Part shown: positions 40,594 to 48,845 of the stretch, in pieces
How positions within the stretch are numbered: the stretch's first letter is position 1
Layout of the letters: each line of letters begins with the position of its first letter
Assembly: GCF_024055715.1 (NCBI RefSeq)
Contig: NZ_JAMXMV010000012.1
Coordinates: 62,001-126,000 of the forward strand
Direction: 5' to 3'
Length of the DNA stretch: 64,000 nt
DNA from: Actinoallomurus soli
GTDB taxonomy: Bacteria; Actinomycetota; Actinomycetes; Streptosporangiales; Streptosporangiaceae
The notes under the pieces: model-generated
The model's input: only the letters and a program-made list of their open reading frames with translations
Told to the model about the DNA's origin: nothing
The model's database searches: none
Made by a program: the position numbers and the translations under genes

Positions 40594-41199
40594 ATGCGAT
40601 TCCGCATGTGCGTCGGTCCGCTGATCCTGGCGGGCCTGCTCACAGCCTGTGGCGGCCGTGCGGCCGGCGGCTTTCACCCCAGCGGGCAGGCCCTGGGGGA
40701 CGGTTCCCCCATGACATCCTCGACCCCCGGCACGGCGTCACAACCAAGCGCATCGGCGGGCCCCGCGAGCGGCCCGGCGGGCGATCCGACGGGCGGCGGC
40801 CCGCTCCCCCGTACGCCGCAGTCCGCCCTCACCGCCTACCGCGAGTACCAGCGGATGTACGAACAGGCGTACGAGACCAATGACACCAGCCGGCTCGACG
40901 CGGTGGCCATGGATCCGCTTTTGTCGATCATTGAGAAGGACGTCGAGAGGATCCGCCGACAAGGCGTCTTCTGGCGATTCCACAATGTTTTGAATCCGCG
41001 CGTGCAGGGCGGTTCCAAAGACGACTCGACCGTTGTGATCCTCGACTGCGTGCGCACCCTCGGCTCATACCGCTTCTCCGCCAAGACGGGAAGACGGCTC
41101 GCCGCCTGGCGTGACGGCAGCAACCTCTACCAGGCGATCATGCGCTACACCGACGGCACCTACAAGATCTCCGATGCGACGGAGGGCAGGAAATGCTGA
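40594..41199 (+). CDS. Lipoprotein with SnoaL/NTF2-like domain
   Basis: A 201-aa lipoprotein. The signal peptide ends in the lipobox L-L-T-A-C with Cys19. A ~50-residue Ser/Pro/Gly linker follows. The domain from about residue 75 (A-L-T-A-Y-R-E-Y-Q-R-M-Y-E-Q-A) with a long first helix and later strands resembles cone-shaped NTF2-like domains of actinomycete surface proteins. An in-frame TTG at 40588 is less likely than ATG 40594. Its stop overlaps the next gene's ATG, so the two are co-translated. Confidence 0.68.
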   Translation: MRFRMCVGPLILAGLLTACGGRAAGGFHPSGQALGDGSPMTSSTPGTASQPSASAGPASGPAGDPTGGGPLPRTPQSALTAYREYQRMYEQAYETNDTSRLDAVAMDPLLSIIEKDVERIRRQGVFWRFHNVLNPRVQGGSKDDSTVVILDCVRTLGSYRFSAKTGRRLAAWRDGSNLYQAIMRYTDGTYKISDATEGRKC

Positions 41200-41945
41200 C
41201 CAGACGATCCTCCATCGCCGTCCTGCTGACCCTCCTCCCCGGCACCGCCGTCGGCCTCGCGTCCGGTGCGGCCGCTGCGGCCCCGCTGTGTCTGCCGAAC
41301 GCCTGCGCCCACAGCCGCGTCACCATCCCCGGCGGCGGAGGCGGTTCCGAGGACCAGGGCGGCGGAGGCGACGGCGGGGGCGACAGCGGCGGAGGGCCGG
41401 GCCTGGGCTGCCCGACCGTGAACGACCAGGTGGTCTGCCCGCCCGGCGGCGCCGCACCCGCGGCCGCTCCGCACGTCCCCACCATCGACGTCGCCTACGA
41501 CGCGCGGGACAATCTGGAGCTCCCCGTGCCGCGGATCGGCACGGCGCCCAGCGGGCGCTCGTACGTCCGGATCAAGACCGGCCTGTGGGTGGACGACGTG
41601 GGGGCCAAGACGGCGGAGGCCGCGGTCCCGGGCCAGCACGTGGTCGTCACCGCGGCCCAGCCGGTCGTGACCTGGGACACCGGTGACGGGCAGACCTTGA
41701 CGTGCGACGCGGCGACGGCGGGCACGCCCGGCGACACGGACTGCGCCCACGTCTACGAGCGATCCTCGGCGAGCCGGCCGGGCGGCGAGTACACCATCAC
41801 CGCGACCATCGGCTACAACGTCACCTGGGCCTGTGACGGCCCCGAGTGCGATACGGCCGGCGGCGTGTTCGGGCAGATGACCGGCCCGCCCGGCAATCTC
41901 CTCCTCGCGGTCGGCGAGGTGCAGACCGAGTCCAACCCCGGCTGA
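41193..41945 (+). CDS. Secreted PKD-like protein with Gly-rich linker
   Basis: A 250-aa exported protein with a Sec signal (residues 1-30, ending A-A-A-A-A-P), a short Cys-containing segment, a Gly-rich stretch (about residues 48-72) and a C-terminal beta domain. The pattern G-L-W-V-D-D, V-T-W-D-T-G-D-G-Q-T-L-T-C, H-V-Y-E-R-S-S and P-G-G-E-Y-T-I-T-A-T-I is that of a conserved actinomycete secreted family often mislabelled 'ATP/GTP-binding protein' and next to a lipoprotein gene. PKD-like domains mediate adhesion or assembly; the exact role is unknown. Confidence 0.7.
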   Translation: MLTRRSSIAVLLTLLPGTAVGLASGAAAAAPLCLPNACAHSRVTIPGGGGGSEDQGGGGDGGGDSGGGPGLGCPTVNDQVVCPPGGAAPAAAPHVPTIDVAYDARDNLELPVPRIGTAPSGRSYVRIKTGLWVDDVGAKTAEAAVPGQHVVVTAAQPVVTWDTGDGQTLTCDAATAGTPGDTDCAHVYERSSASRPGGEYTITATIGYNVTWACDGPECDTAGGVFGQMTGPPGNLLLAVGEVQTESNPG

Positions 41946-41971
41946 TCCGCACACCCAAGGAGGAGCGATCG

Positions 41972-42703
41972 GTGTTCCGACCCCGTGCGTTCGTCCCGGC
42001 CGTCGTCGCCGCCGGCGTCCTCCTCGCCGGCTGCGGCGGAGGCGGCCACAAGACGGCCGGATCCGCGGCGCCCTCGGCCACAAGGCCGTCGGCGAGCCCG
42101 TCTCCGACGCCGAGTTACGCGCCGGGTCGCGTCAAGGCCGCCCTCCTGTCGGCCACGGACATCGACCCGCACGTCGCCCCGGTGCCGCCGAGCACTCCGG
42201 CGCTGCAACGGCGCGCCATCCCGTCGTGCTCCCTGTCGGCGATCGAGCCGTCGGGCAGCCCCGACGCGGTGGTGCGCCAGTTCCGTGCGAGCAGGTACTC
42301 CGGCGCCAACTTCGGCCAGATCGCGCTGACCTACCCGGACGCGGCCGCGGCGGCCGCGATGTTCGCGACGATCCGGGCGAAGGTCACGGCGTGCCCGAGC
42401 AGCAGGCACGTCCCGCAGAAGACCCTGTCCGGTGGCAGCATCGCCCTCGCCCACGACGACACCTGGCATCCCTCGGAGGAGACGACCCCGGGGTGGGCTC
42501 ACGTGCGCGGGACGGAGAAGACGACCATCTCCCCGTCCAGCAGCGTGATCAACGTCTTCTACCGCATCTACGACTACGTCAGCCGCGGCAACGTCGTGCT
42601 CGTCTCGATGTACTGGGAGCGCGTGGCGCCGAAGGCGTCCGCCGACAAGGTCGCGCGGAAGGCGACGTCGCTGCTGACGAAGCAGCTCGCCCGGCTGCCC
42701 TGA
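41972..42703 (+). CDS. Lipoprotein, PknH sensor-like domain
   Basis: A 243-aa lipoprotein: signal peptide ending V-L-L-A-G-C (Cys21), a Thr/Ser/Pro linker and a domain of about 190 residues. Its features (A-L-L-S-A-T-D-I near the start, paired Cys in S-C-S-L and T-A-C-P, Y-P-D-A-A-A-A-A-A-M) resemble the extracellular sensor domain of mycobacterial PknH and related lipoproteins. An AAGGAGGAG at 41957-41965 supports the GTG start. It is the third exported product in a row, 26 bases after the PKD-like gene. Confidence 0.7.
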   Translation: MFRPRAFVPAVVAAGVLLAGCGGGGHKTAGSAAPSATRPSASPSPTPSYAPGRVKAALLSATDIDPHVAPVPPSTPALQRRAIPSCSLSAIEPSGSPDAVVRQFRASRYSGANFGQIALTYPDAAAAAAMFATIRAKVTACPSSRHVPQKTLSGGSIALAHDDTWHPSEETTPGWAHVRGTEKTTISPSSSVINVFYRIYDYVSRGNVVLVSMYWERVAPKASADKVARKATSLLTKQLARLP

Positions 42704-42706
42704 CCG

Positions 42707-42726
42707 GGCCGCCGGTCGCGGCGGCC
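42707..42726 (+). terminator. 8-bp hairpin after lipoprotein gene
   Basis: GGCCGCCG and CGGCGGCC pair perfectly around GTCG, three bases after the stop and 11 bases before the convergent rraA stop. Confidence 0.55.
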
Positions 42727-42737
42727 TCGGGCGGGGG

Positions 42738-43217
42738 TCACACCAGGCGGCGGCCCGCCACGACGATGCCGTCCTCGTCGGCGTAGAGCCAGGACCCCGG
42801 CCGGAACTCGACGCCGCCGAACGTCACCGGCACGTCGACCTCGCCGGCGCCCTTCTTGGCGCTCTTGCGGGGGTTGGAGCCGAGCGCCCGGATCCCCAGG
42901 TCGAGTCCGCGCAGCGCCACGACGTCGCGGACGGCCCCGTTGATCACCACTCCGGCCCAGCCGTGCGCGACGGCCGACCCGGCGATCAGGTCGCCCATCA
43001 GCGCGGTCCGCAGCGAGCCGCCGCCGTCGACGACGAGCACGCGGCCCTCCCCCGGCGTGGCGAGCACCTTCTTGAGCAGCGCGTTGTCCTCCCGGCAGCG
43101 GACCGTCGCCACCGGTCCCGCGAAGCGTTCCCGCACCCCGTACGAGCCGAACTGCGTCTCGCAGCTCGCCAGCTCGGACCCGTACTCGTCGAAGAGATCA
43201 GCCGTCGTGAAGGTCAT
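42738..43217 (-). CDS. rraA: RraA-family protein (RNase E inhibitor fold / HMG aldolase-like)
   Basis: A 159-aa protein of the RraA fold. The characteristic D-L-F-D-E-Y opening, [15 protein letters not shown] and [10 protein letters not shown] segments are present, as is the end D-E-D-G-I-V-V. In E. coli RraA binds RNase E; in many bacteria the same fold is a 4-hydroxy-4-methyl-2-oxoglutarate aldolase, where G-D-x(20)-R-D binds metal. The G-x-L and R-D residues are present, so the enzyme function is also open. Confidence 0.88.
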   Translation of the reverse strand: MTFTTADLFDEYGSELASCETQFGSYGVRERFAGPVATVRCREDNALLKKVLATPGEGRVLVVDGGGSLRTALMGDLIAGSAVAHGWAGVVINGAVRDVVALRGLDLGIRALGSNPRKSAKKGAGEVDVPVTFGGVEFRPGSWLYADEDGIVVAGRRLV

Positions 43218-43267
43218 TTACCGGATGGTAACAACGAACGGATCAGGCGTCCGGGCAGAACGGCCGG

Positions 43268-43723
43268 TCAGGCGTCGGGGCCTCCGTTCGGGCGGCCGAG
43301 GAGCCGGGACAGGACGATGGAGGTCTTGGTCTGCACGATGTTCGGTTCGTTGCGCAGCCGCTCCAGGGCCTGTTCGAGGGCCTGGATGTCGTGGGCGCGC
43401 AGGTGGACCAGCGCGTTCGCCTCTCCGGTGATCGTGTAGGCCGCCACCACCTCGGGATGCCGGCGGATGCTGGCGGAGATCTCGTCCGGGGACGTACGGC
43501 CCGCGCAGAACAACTCCACGAACGCCTCCGTCGTCCAGCCCAGCGCCGATGGATCGACGACCGCGGCATAGCCCGTGATCACGCCGTCGTGCCGCAGCCG
43601 GTCGACCCGGCGCTTGACCGCCGGGGACGACAGGCCGACCTCGTCACCGATCTGCGCGAAGGACGCGCGAGCGTTCTCCAGCAGGCACGCAACGATCCGC
43701 CGGTCGATATCGTCAAGACGCAA
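43268..43723 (-). CDS. Lrp/AsnC-family regulator
   Basis: A 151-aa regulator. The N-terminal winged helix has the Lrp signature L-D-D-I-D-R-R-I-V-A-C-L-L and I-G-D-E-V-G-L-S-S-P-A-V-K-R-R-V. The C-terminal RAM domain contains Y-T-I-T-G-E-A-N-A-L-V-H and V-Q-T-K-T-S-I-V-L. It starts at TTG with GGAAGG upstream. It is divergent from the DDAH-type gene and, beyond it, rocD, so it probably controls arginine/ornithine breakdown in response to an amino acid. Confidence 0.9.
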   Translation of the reverse strand: MRLDDIDRRIVACLLENARASFAQIGDEVGLSSPAVKRRVDRLRHDGVITGYAAVVDPSALGWTTEAFVELFCAGRTSPDEISASIRRHPEVVAAYTITGEANALVHLRAHDIQALEQALERLRNEPNIVQTKTSIVLSRLLGRPNGGPDA

Positions 43724-43850
43724 TGATTTGACCTTCCGACGCGCATATCCGTTATTGGTGTTGCGGACACACCGACCTTACGCTGCGGGTGGTGCCTCAC
43801 CAACCCACTGGGCGCGATCTCGGGCCCGCATTGCCAGGAGTACGACATCG

Positions 43851-44696
43851 ATGACGATGCAGACCCTTGCCCGCGATGGCGCGGGCATCTCTGCGGGGCA
43901 GCCGGCACGGACCTACCTGATGTGCCCGCCGACCCACTTCGACGTCCAATACGCGATCAACGCGTGGATGGACCCGACCACCCCGGTCGACCGTGACCGG
44001 GCCCGCCACGAGTGGGAACGCCTCCGGGCGACCTACCTCTCACTCGGGCACACCGTTCACGTCCTGCCGCCCGTCCCGGGCCTGCCGGACATGGTCTTCG
44101 CCGCGAACGGCGCGACCGTCGTCGGCGGCATGGTGCTGGGGGCGAAGTTCCGCCATCCCCAGCGCGCCGCCGAGGCCGACGCGCACCGGATGTGGTTCGA
44201 GGAGCACGGCTACCGGCGCATCCGGGCGGCCGAGCACGTCAACGAGGGCGAGGGCGACTACGCCTTCGCCTACCGCGCCATCGTCGCGGGCCACGGCTTC
44301 CGTACGGACCCGGCCGCGCACAACGAACTGCATGACGCGTTCGGGCTGCCGGTGGTCAGCGTGCGGCTGGTCGACCCGCGCTTCTACCACCTCGACACCG
44401 CGCTGTGCGTGATCGACCCGTTCACCGCGGCGTACTACCCCGGCGCCTTCGACGAGGACGGCCTGATCAAGCTGCAGGCGCTGTTCCCCGAGCTGATCGA
44501 GGCGACCGAGGAGGACGCCCTGGCGTTCGGACTCAACGCGGTCAGTGACGGCCGGCACGTGATCGTTCCGGACGACGCCGTCACGCTGATCGCACGGCTC
44601 ACCGAGCGCGGCTTCCACGTCGTTCCGATCGAGATGACGGAGCTGCGCAAGGCGGGGGGCGGCCCGAAGTGCTGCACCCTCGAACTCCGCCCGTAG
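43851..44696 (+). CDS. Arginine-modifying enzyme of DDAH / arginine dihydrolase type
   Basis: A 281-aa pentein-fold hydrolase. L-M-C-P-P-T-H-F-D-V, P-D-M-V-F-A-A-N-G and E-G-E-G-D-Y form the substrate pocket. The catalytic His is in R-F-Y-H-L-D-T-A-L and the nucleophile in G-G-G-P-K-C-C-T-L-E-L near the C-terminus. The usual name is dimethylarginine dimethylaminohydrolase. The related ArgZ/AgrE enzymes turn arginine directly into ornithine, and the rocD gene 49 bases downstream makes that reaction the better guess here. CCAGGAG supports ATG 43851. Confidence 0.82.
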   Translation: MTMQTLARDGAGISAGQPARTYLMCPPTHFDVQYAINAWMDPTTPVDRDRARHEWERLRATYLSLGHTVHVLPPVPGLPDMVFAANGATVVGGMVLGAKFRHPQRAAEADAHRMWFEEHGYRRIRAAEHVNEGEGDYAFAYRAIVAGHGFRTDPAAHNELHDAFGLPVVSVRLVDPRFYHLDTALCVIDPFTAAYYPGAFDEDGLIKLQALFPELIEATEEDALAFGLNAVSDGRHVIVPDDAVTLIARLTERGFHVVPIEMTELRKAGGGPKCCTLELRP

Positions 44697-44745
44697 CAGG
44701 GACAATAGGACTCGGGAGACCCCGCGGGTCCGAGAAGGAGCACTG

Positions 44746-45939
44746 TTGAACACGCAGGAGCTGCGGGCGCTGTCGGACGAGCACAGCGCGCACAACTACC
44801 ATCCGCTGCCGGTCGTGATCGCCGAGGCCGAGGGCGCCTGGGTGACGGACGTCGACGGCAAGCGGTACCTCGACATGCTGTCGGCGTACTCCGCGGTCAA
44901 CTTCGGGCACCGCCACCCGCGGCTGGTCGAGGCCGCGCGGCGGCAGCTCGAACGCGTCACGCTGGTCAGCCGGGCGTTCGACCACGACCAGTTCGGGCCG
45001 TTCGTCGCCGAGCTGGCCGAGCTGGCCGGCAAGGAGATGGTCCTGCCGATGAACAGCGGCGCCGAGGCCGTCGAGACGGCGCTGAAGACCGCCCGCAAGT
45101 GGGGGTACGAGGTCAAGGGCGTGCCCGCCGACCAGGCGAACATCGTCACCTTCGAGGGCAACTTCCACGGCCGGACGACGACGATCGTCAGCTTCTCCAC
45201 CGACCCGGACGCCCGCAACTCCTACGGCCCGTTCACGCCCGGCTTCCGCACCGTGCCGTACGGCGACGTCGAGGCGCTGCGCGCCGCCGTCGACGAGAAC
45301 ACGGTCGGCGTGCTGATCGAGCCGATCCAGGGCGAGGCCGGTGTCAACGTCCCGCCGAGCGGGTTCCTGACGGCGGTGCGCGAGATCTGCACCGCCCGCG
45401 GCGCGCTGATGATCGCCGACGAGATCCAGTCGGGCCTGGGCCGTACGGGCACGACGTTCGCGGTGGAGCACGAGAACGTCGTCCCGGACGTCTACATCCT
45501 CGGCAAGGCGCTCGGCGGCGGCATCCTGCCGGTCTCCGCCGTCGTCGCCGACCGCGACGTCTTGGGCGTGTTCAAGCCGGGCCAGCACGGCTCGACGTTC
45601 GGCGGCAACCCGCTCGCCTGCGCGGTGGCCCGCGAGGTCATCGCGATGCTGCGGACCGGGGAGTTCCAGGAGCGGTCGCGGACGCTGGGGGCGCACCTGC
45701 ACGCCCGGCTCGGCGCACTGCCGCCGGAGCAGGTCCGCGAGGTGCGCGGTCGCGGCCTGTGGGCCGGCGTGGAGCTGAACGGCAAGGCGCGGCCGGTCAG
45801 CGAGCGGCTGATGGAGCGCGGTGTGCTGGCGAAGGAGACGCACGAGACCACGCTCCGGCTGGCCCCGCCGCTGGTGGTGAGCCAGGAGGACCTGGACTGG
45901 GCGCTCGACCGGCTGGAGGCCGTGCTCTCCGAGATGTGA
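44746..45939 (+). CDS. rocD: Ornithine aminotransferase
   Basis: A 397-aa class III PLP aminotransferase converting ornithine and 2-oxoglutarate to glutamate semialdehyde and glutamate. Motifs: M-N-S-G-A-E-A-V-E-T-A for the phosphate site, A-D-E-I-Q-S-G-L-G-R-T and the PLP lysine in I-L-G-K-A-L-G-G-G. S-A-Y-S-A-V-N-F-G-H near residue 45 is the OAT-specific substrate segment. It starts at TTG with AGAAGGAG. It is co-oriented with the arginine-acting enzyme, and a strong hairpin follows the stop. Confidence 0.94.
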   Translation: MNTQELRALSDEHSAHNYHPLPVVIAEAEGAWVTDVDGKRYLDMLSAYSAVNFGHRHPRLVEAARRQLERVTLVSRAFDHDQFGPFVAELAELAGKEMVLPMNSGAEAVETALKTARKWGYEVKGVPADQANIVTFEGNFHGRTTTIVSFSTDPDARNSYGPFTPGFRTVPYGDVEALRAAVDENTVGVLIEPIQGEAGVNVPPSGFLTAVREICTARGALMIADEIQSGLGRTGTTFAVEHENVVPDVYILGKALGGGILPVSAVVADRDVLGVFKPGQHGSTFGGNPLACAVAREVIAMLRTGEFQERSRTLGAHLHARLGALPPEQVREVRGRGLWAGVELNGKARPVSERLMERGVLAKETHETTLRLAPPLVVSQEDLDWALDRLEAVLSEM

Positions 45940-45959
45940 GCGGCGTCGTCCACCATCTG

Positions 45960-45991
45960 CGGAGGTCCGGGCCCTGAGGCCCGGACCTCCG
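45960..45991 (+). terminator. 14-bp hairpin after rocD
   Basis: CGGAGGTCCGGGCC (45960-45973) pairs perfectly with 45978-45991 around CTGA, 20 bases after the rocD stop. The TCTATATC run just downstream is AT-rich. Confidence 0.85.
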
Positions 45992-46009
45992 TCTATATCG
46001 GTCTATATC
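45991..46009. repeat. Tandem GTCTATATC repeat, candidate PadR-site region
   Basis: GTCTATATCG (45991-46000) is followed by GTCTATATC (46001-46009), a direct repeat with a 10-base period, one helical turn. It lies 81 bases before the PadR gene in unusually AT-rich DNA, so it could be a promoter part or a regulator site. Confidence 0.45.
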
Positions 46010-46090
46010 CCCGTAAATAGGTTTGCGGGCGCTAGACCCGGAGCCCTATAGTCCAAGTGGATTATTCGGTATCGAGGCGAAAAGACGACC

Positions 46091-46687
46091 ATGGCGCGAC
46101 CGCTCACGCCTCTCGGGTTGGCGGTGCTGAGACTGCTCCACGACGAGCCCATGCATCCGTACGAGATGCAGCAGCGCATCCGGGACCAGGCCATCGACCG
46201 GGTGGTCAAGGTGGCGCACGGATCGCTGTACCACACGGTCGAACGGCTCGCCGGCCTTGGACTGATCGAGCCGGTGGAGACGACGCGGGAGGGACGGCGC
46301 CCCGAGCGGACGGTCTACGCGATCACCGAACACGGGCGCGACGAGGCGAATTCCCGGCTCCGGGACTTCATTCGCCGTCCCACGCGGGAGTACCCGGTGC
46401 TCGGCATGGCGCTGTCCTTCCTGGCGATGCTGCCGCCGGACGACGCCGCCCAGCTGCTCGACCGCCGCACGGTCGCCCTGGAGGCCGAGCTCGCCGCCCA
46501 CGACATCGTCGTGGACGGCCTGACCAAGCAGGGCCTGCCGCGGATTCACCTGGTCGAGGTCGAGTACTTCAACGCCCAACTGCGGTCCGAGCTCGAGTAC
46601 GTGCGGGCCCTCAGCGAGGACATCAAGAGCGGCCGGCTGACCTGGCGGCCTCCCGGCCGCCCGAACGGGGAGAACAACGACCGATGA
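46091..46687 (+). CDS. PadR-family regulator
   Basis: A 198-aa repressor with an N-terminal winged helix: L-T-P-L-G-L-A-V-L-R-L-L, H-P-Y-E-M-Q-Q-R-I and G-S-L-Y-H-T-V-E-R-L. The wing ends R-T-V-Y-A-I-T-E-H-G. The C-terminal ~100 residues are the helical dimer domain of PadR subfamily 1. Its stop overlaps the start of the DHA2 exporter gene (ATGA at 46684), so it is a regulator and pump in one operon, as in LmrR/LmrCD-like drug-response units. Confidence 0.92.
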   Translation: MARPLTPLGLAVLRLLHDEPMHPYEMQQRIRDQAIDRVVKVAHGSLYHTVERLAGLGLIEPVETTREGRRPERTVYAITEHGRDEANSRLRDFIRRPTREYPVLGMALSFLAMLPPDDAAQLLDRRTVALEAELAAHDIVVDGLTKQGLPRIHLVEVEYFNAQLRSELEYVRALSEDIKSGRLTWRPPGRPNGENNDR

Positions 46688-48297
46688 GGAAATGGCATGG
46701 CAACCCCTGGGCGATCTTGTTGACGCTCAGTCTCGGGTTCTTCATGACACTGCTGGACCTGACGATCGTGAACATCGCGATGCCCAGCATGATCGACAAG
46801 CTGCACGCGTCACTGGACGAGGTCCTCTGGGTGGTCAACGCCTACGTCCTCGTCCTCGCGGTCCTGCTGATCACCGCCGGTCGCCTGGGCGACCTGCGCG
46901 GCCAGCGCAACCTGTTCATCACGGGCGTGGCCGTCTTCACCGTCGCCAGCCTGCTCTGCGGCATCTCACAGAACCCGGCCGAGCTGATCGCCGCCCGCGC
47001 GGTGCAGGGCCTCGGCTCCGCCCTGCTGATGCCGCAGACGATGGCGATCATCATCGCCACCTTCCCGGCCGAACGCCGGGGCGCGGCACTCGGCATCTGG
47101 GGCGCCGTGGCGGGGGTCGCGACGATCGCCGGGCCCACACTCGGCGGGCTCCTGGTCACCGCCTTCGACTGGCGATGGATCTTCTTCGTCAACCTGCCGA
47201 TCGGTGTGATCGTCCTCGTGCTGGCGTTCACGGTCATTCCCAGCGTCCGGATCGAGCGCTCCCACCGCCTCGACCTCGTCGGCGTGCTGATCGCCACGGC
47301 CGCGCTGTTCTGCCTCGTCTTCGCCCTGACCGAGGGCCAGCGGTACAACTGGAACGGCGTCATCTGGGTGCTGTTCGCGGCGGCGGCCGTCATCTTCGCC
47401 GTCTTCCTCGTGCAGCAGCGAAGCCGGCAGAGCCGCGACCCGCTGGTCCCGTTCGTCCTGTTCAAGGACCGTAACTTCACGGTCCTGAACTTCGTCGGCG
47501 CGATCCTGTCCATCGGGATGATCGGCGTGTTCCTGCCGCTGACCATCTACCTGCAGTCCGTGCTGGGCTTCAGCGCCCTCAAGGCGGGCCTCGTCATGGC
47601 CCCGTCCTCCGTCATCTCGATGTTCCTCGCCCCCGTCGCCGGCCGGATGGCCGACAGGATCGGCGGCAAGTACATCCTCATGGGCGGGCTCACGCTGTAC
47701 GCGATCGGCATGGGCTGGATCGTGCTCATCGCCGACGTCCACTCGAGCTGGCCCACCTTCCTGCCCGGCCTGATCGTCTCCGGGATCGGCATCGGCGGCG
47801 TCTTCGCGCCGATGGCCACCGAGGCGATGCGCGGCGTCGACCCCCGCATGGCCGGCGCGGCCTCCGGCGTCAACAACACGACCCGCCAGATCGGCTCGGT
47901 CGTGGGCAGCGCCGCTGCGGGCGCCATCCTGCAGAACCAGCTCGCCTCCCACCTCCGGACCGAGGCCGAGAAGCGCGCGGGCTCGCTCCCCGCCGAGGCC
48001 CGCGGCCCGTTCGTCCAGGGGTTCAAGGACGCCGCCAAGGGCGGGCTCGAGGTGGGCGCCGGCCAGACCGGGGCGGCCCAGCACGTGCCGAAGGGCCTGT
48101 CCCAGCAGGTCGTCGACCAGCTCACCAGGGCGGCCGCGAGCGTGTTCGGGCACGGCTTCGTCGACGCGATGAAGCCGACGATGCTCCTGCCGATCGCCCT
48201 CGTCTTCGTCGGAGCCGCCGCCTGCTTCGCGGTACGCGGCTACCGGCGCAGCCCGGCCACCGGCTCCCCCGAACGCGTCGAGGCCACCACCGGCTGA
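46684..48297 (+). CDS. DHA2-family MFS multidrug exporter
   Basis: A 537-aa fourteen-helix antiporter. Motifs: L-L-D-L-T-I-V-N-I-A-M-P in helix 1, R-L-G-D-L-R-G-Q-R after helix 2, R-A-V-Q-G-L-G-S-A-L-L-M-P and the exporter motif G-P-T-L-G-G-L-L. A ~65-residue insert before the last helix (about 425-490) is Ala/Gly/Gln-rich. It is co-transcribed with the PadR gene. It is a second drug pump of the same class as that at 32293, but the two differ in length and in the insert. Confidence 0.92.
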   Translation: MRKWHGNPWAILLTLSLGFFMTLLDLTIVNIAMPSMIDKLHASLDEVLWVVNAYVLVLAVLLITAGRLGDLRGQRNLFITGVAVFTVASLLCGISQNPAELIAARAVQGLGSALLMPQTMAIIIATFPAERRGAALGIWGAVAGVATIAGPTLGGLLVTAFDWRWIFFVNLPIGVIVLVLAFTVIPSVRIERSHRLDLVGVLIATAALFCLVFALTEGQRYNWNGVIWVLFAAAAVIFAVFLVQQRSRQSRDPLVPFVLFKDRNFTVLNFVGAILSIGMIGVFLPLTIYLQSVLGFSALKAGLVMAPSSVISMFLAPVAGRMADRIGGKYILMGGLTLYAIGMGWIVLIADVHSSWPTFLPGLIVSGIGIGGVFAPMATEAMRGVDPRMAGAASGVNNTTRQIGSVVGSAAAGAILQNQLASHLRTEAEKRAGSLPAEARGPFVQGFKDAAKGGLEVGAGQTGAAQHVPKGLSQQVVDQLTRAAASVFGHGFVDAMKPTMLLPIALVFVGAAACFAVRGYRRSPATGSPERVEATTG

Positions 48298-48325
48298 CAC
48301 CACCACGGCGATCCTTCGAAGCGTC

Positions 48326-48356
48326 GAGCGCGCACGTCCACCGGGCGTGCGCGCTC
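48326..48356. terminator. 11-bp hairpin between convergent genes
   Basis: GAGCGCGCACG (48326-48336) pairs perfectly with CGTGCGCGCTC (48346-48356) around a 9-base loop, 28 bases after the exporter's stop and 42 bases before the convergent stop at 48399. Confidence 0.65.
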
Positions 48357-48398
48357 TGCGCGTTCAACGGACCGCCGCTGTGGACTGCGCGCCGCGGC

Positions 48399-48839
48399 TC
48401 AGTCCCGCGACGCGGGCACGGACGTCGTGCCGCGCAGGATCCAGGGGCGGGCCGAGCGGGTGGTCGCGACCGCGACGACGGCGGCGATCGCCCCGCCGAA
48501 GATGAAGACGTACCCGGCGGTGGTGCCGGTGACGACGAGATCACCCTCCGGGCGCCGGCTCGACAGCAGCACGACGACGATCAGCCACGGCACGGCCAGG
48601 GCGACCACGCCGAGCTTGCTCTCCATGGCCCACCCGGCGAGCCGGAACGCGGCGAACTCGACGAAAGACAGGAGGATGGCGGCCACCGGGACGCTCCCGG
48701 CCGTCCAGGAGAACTGGAACGACGTGATCGCGCCGAGGAACAGCCCGAGCACGACGAGCACGCCGTACGCCGCGCCCGTCACCAGGCCCGGCGCGGGCGA
48801 GGGCTCCTGAGGGGCGAGCGGGCCCGACCATTGCTCCAC
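48399..48839 (-). CDS. Small four-helix membrane protein (DUF6113-like)
   Basis: A 146-aa protein with four hydrophobic segments (about residues 20-40, 46-66, 74-92, 105-122) and short loops. It follows mshB by six bases on the same strand, the position in which actinomycetes carry a small integral membrane protein of the DUF6113 type. The function is unknown. It starts at GTG. The family name is from gene order and topology more than from any motif. Confidence 0.6.
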   Translation of the reverse strand: MEQWSGPLAPQEPSPAPGLVTGAAYGVLVVLGLFLGAITSFQFSWTAGSVPVAAILLSFVEFAAFRLAGWAMESKLGVVALAVPWLIVVVLLSSRRPEGDLVVTGTTAGYVFIFGGAIAAVVAVATTRSARPWILRGTTSVPASRD

Positions 48840-48845
48840 AGCGGG

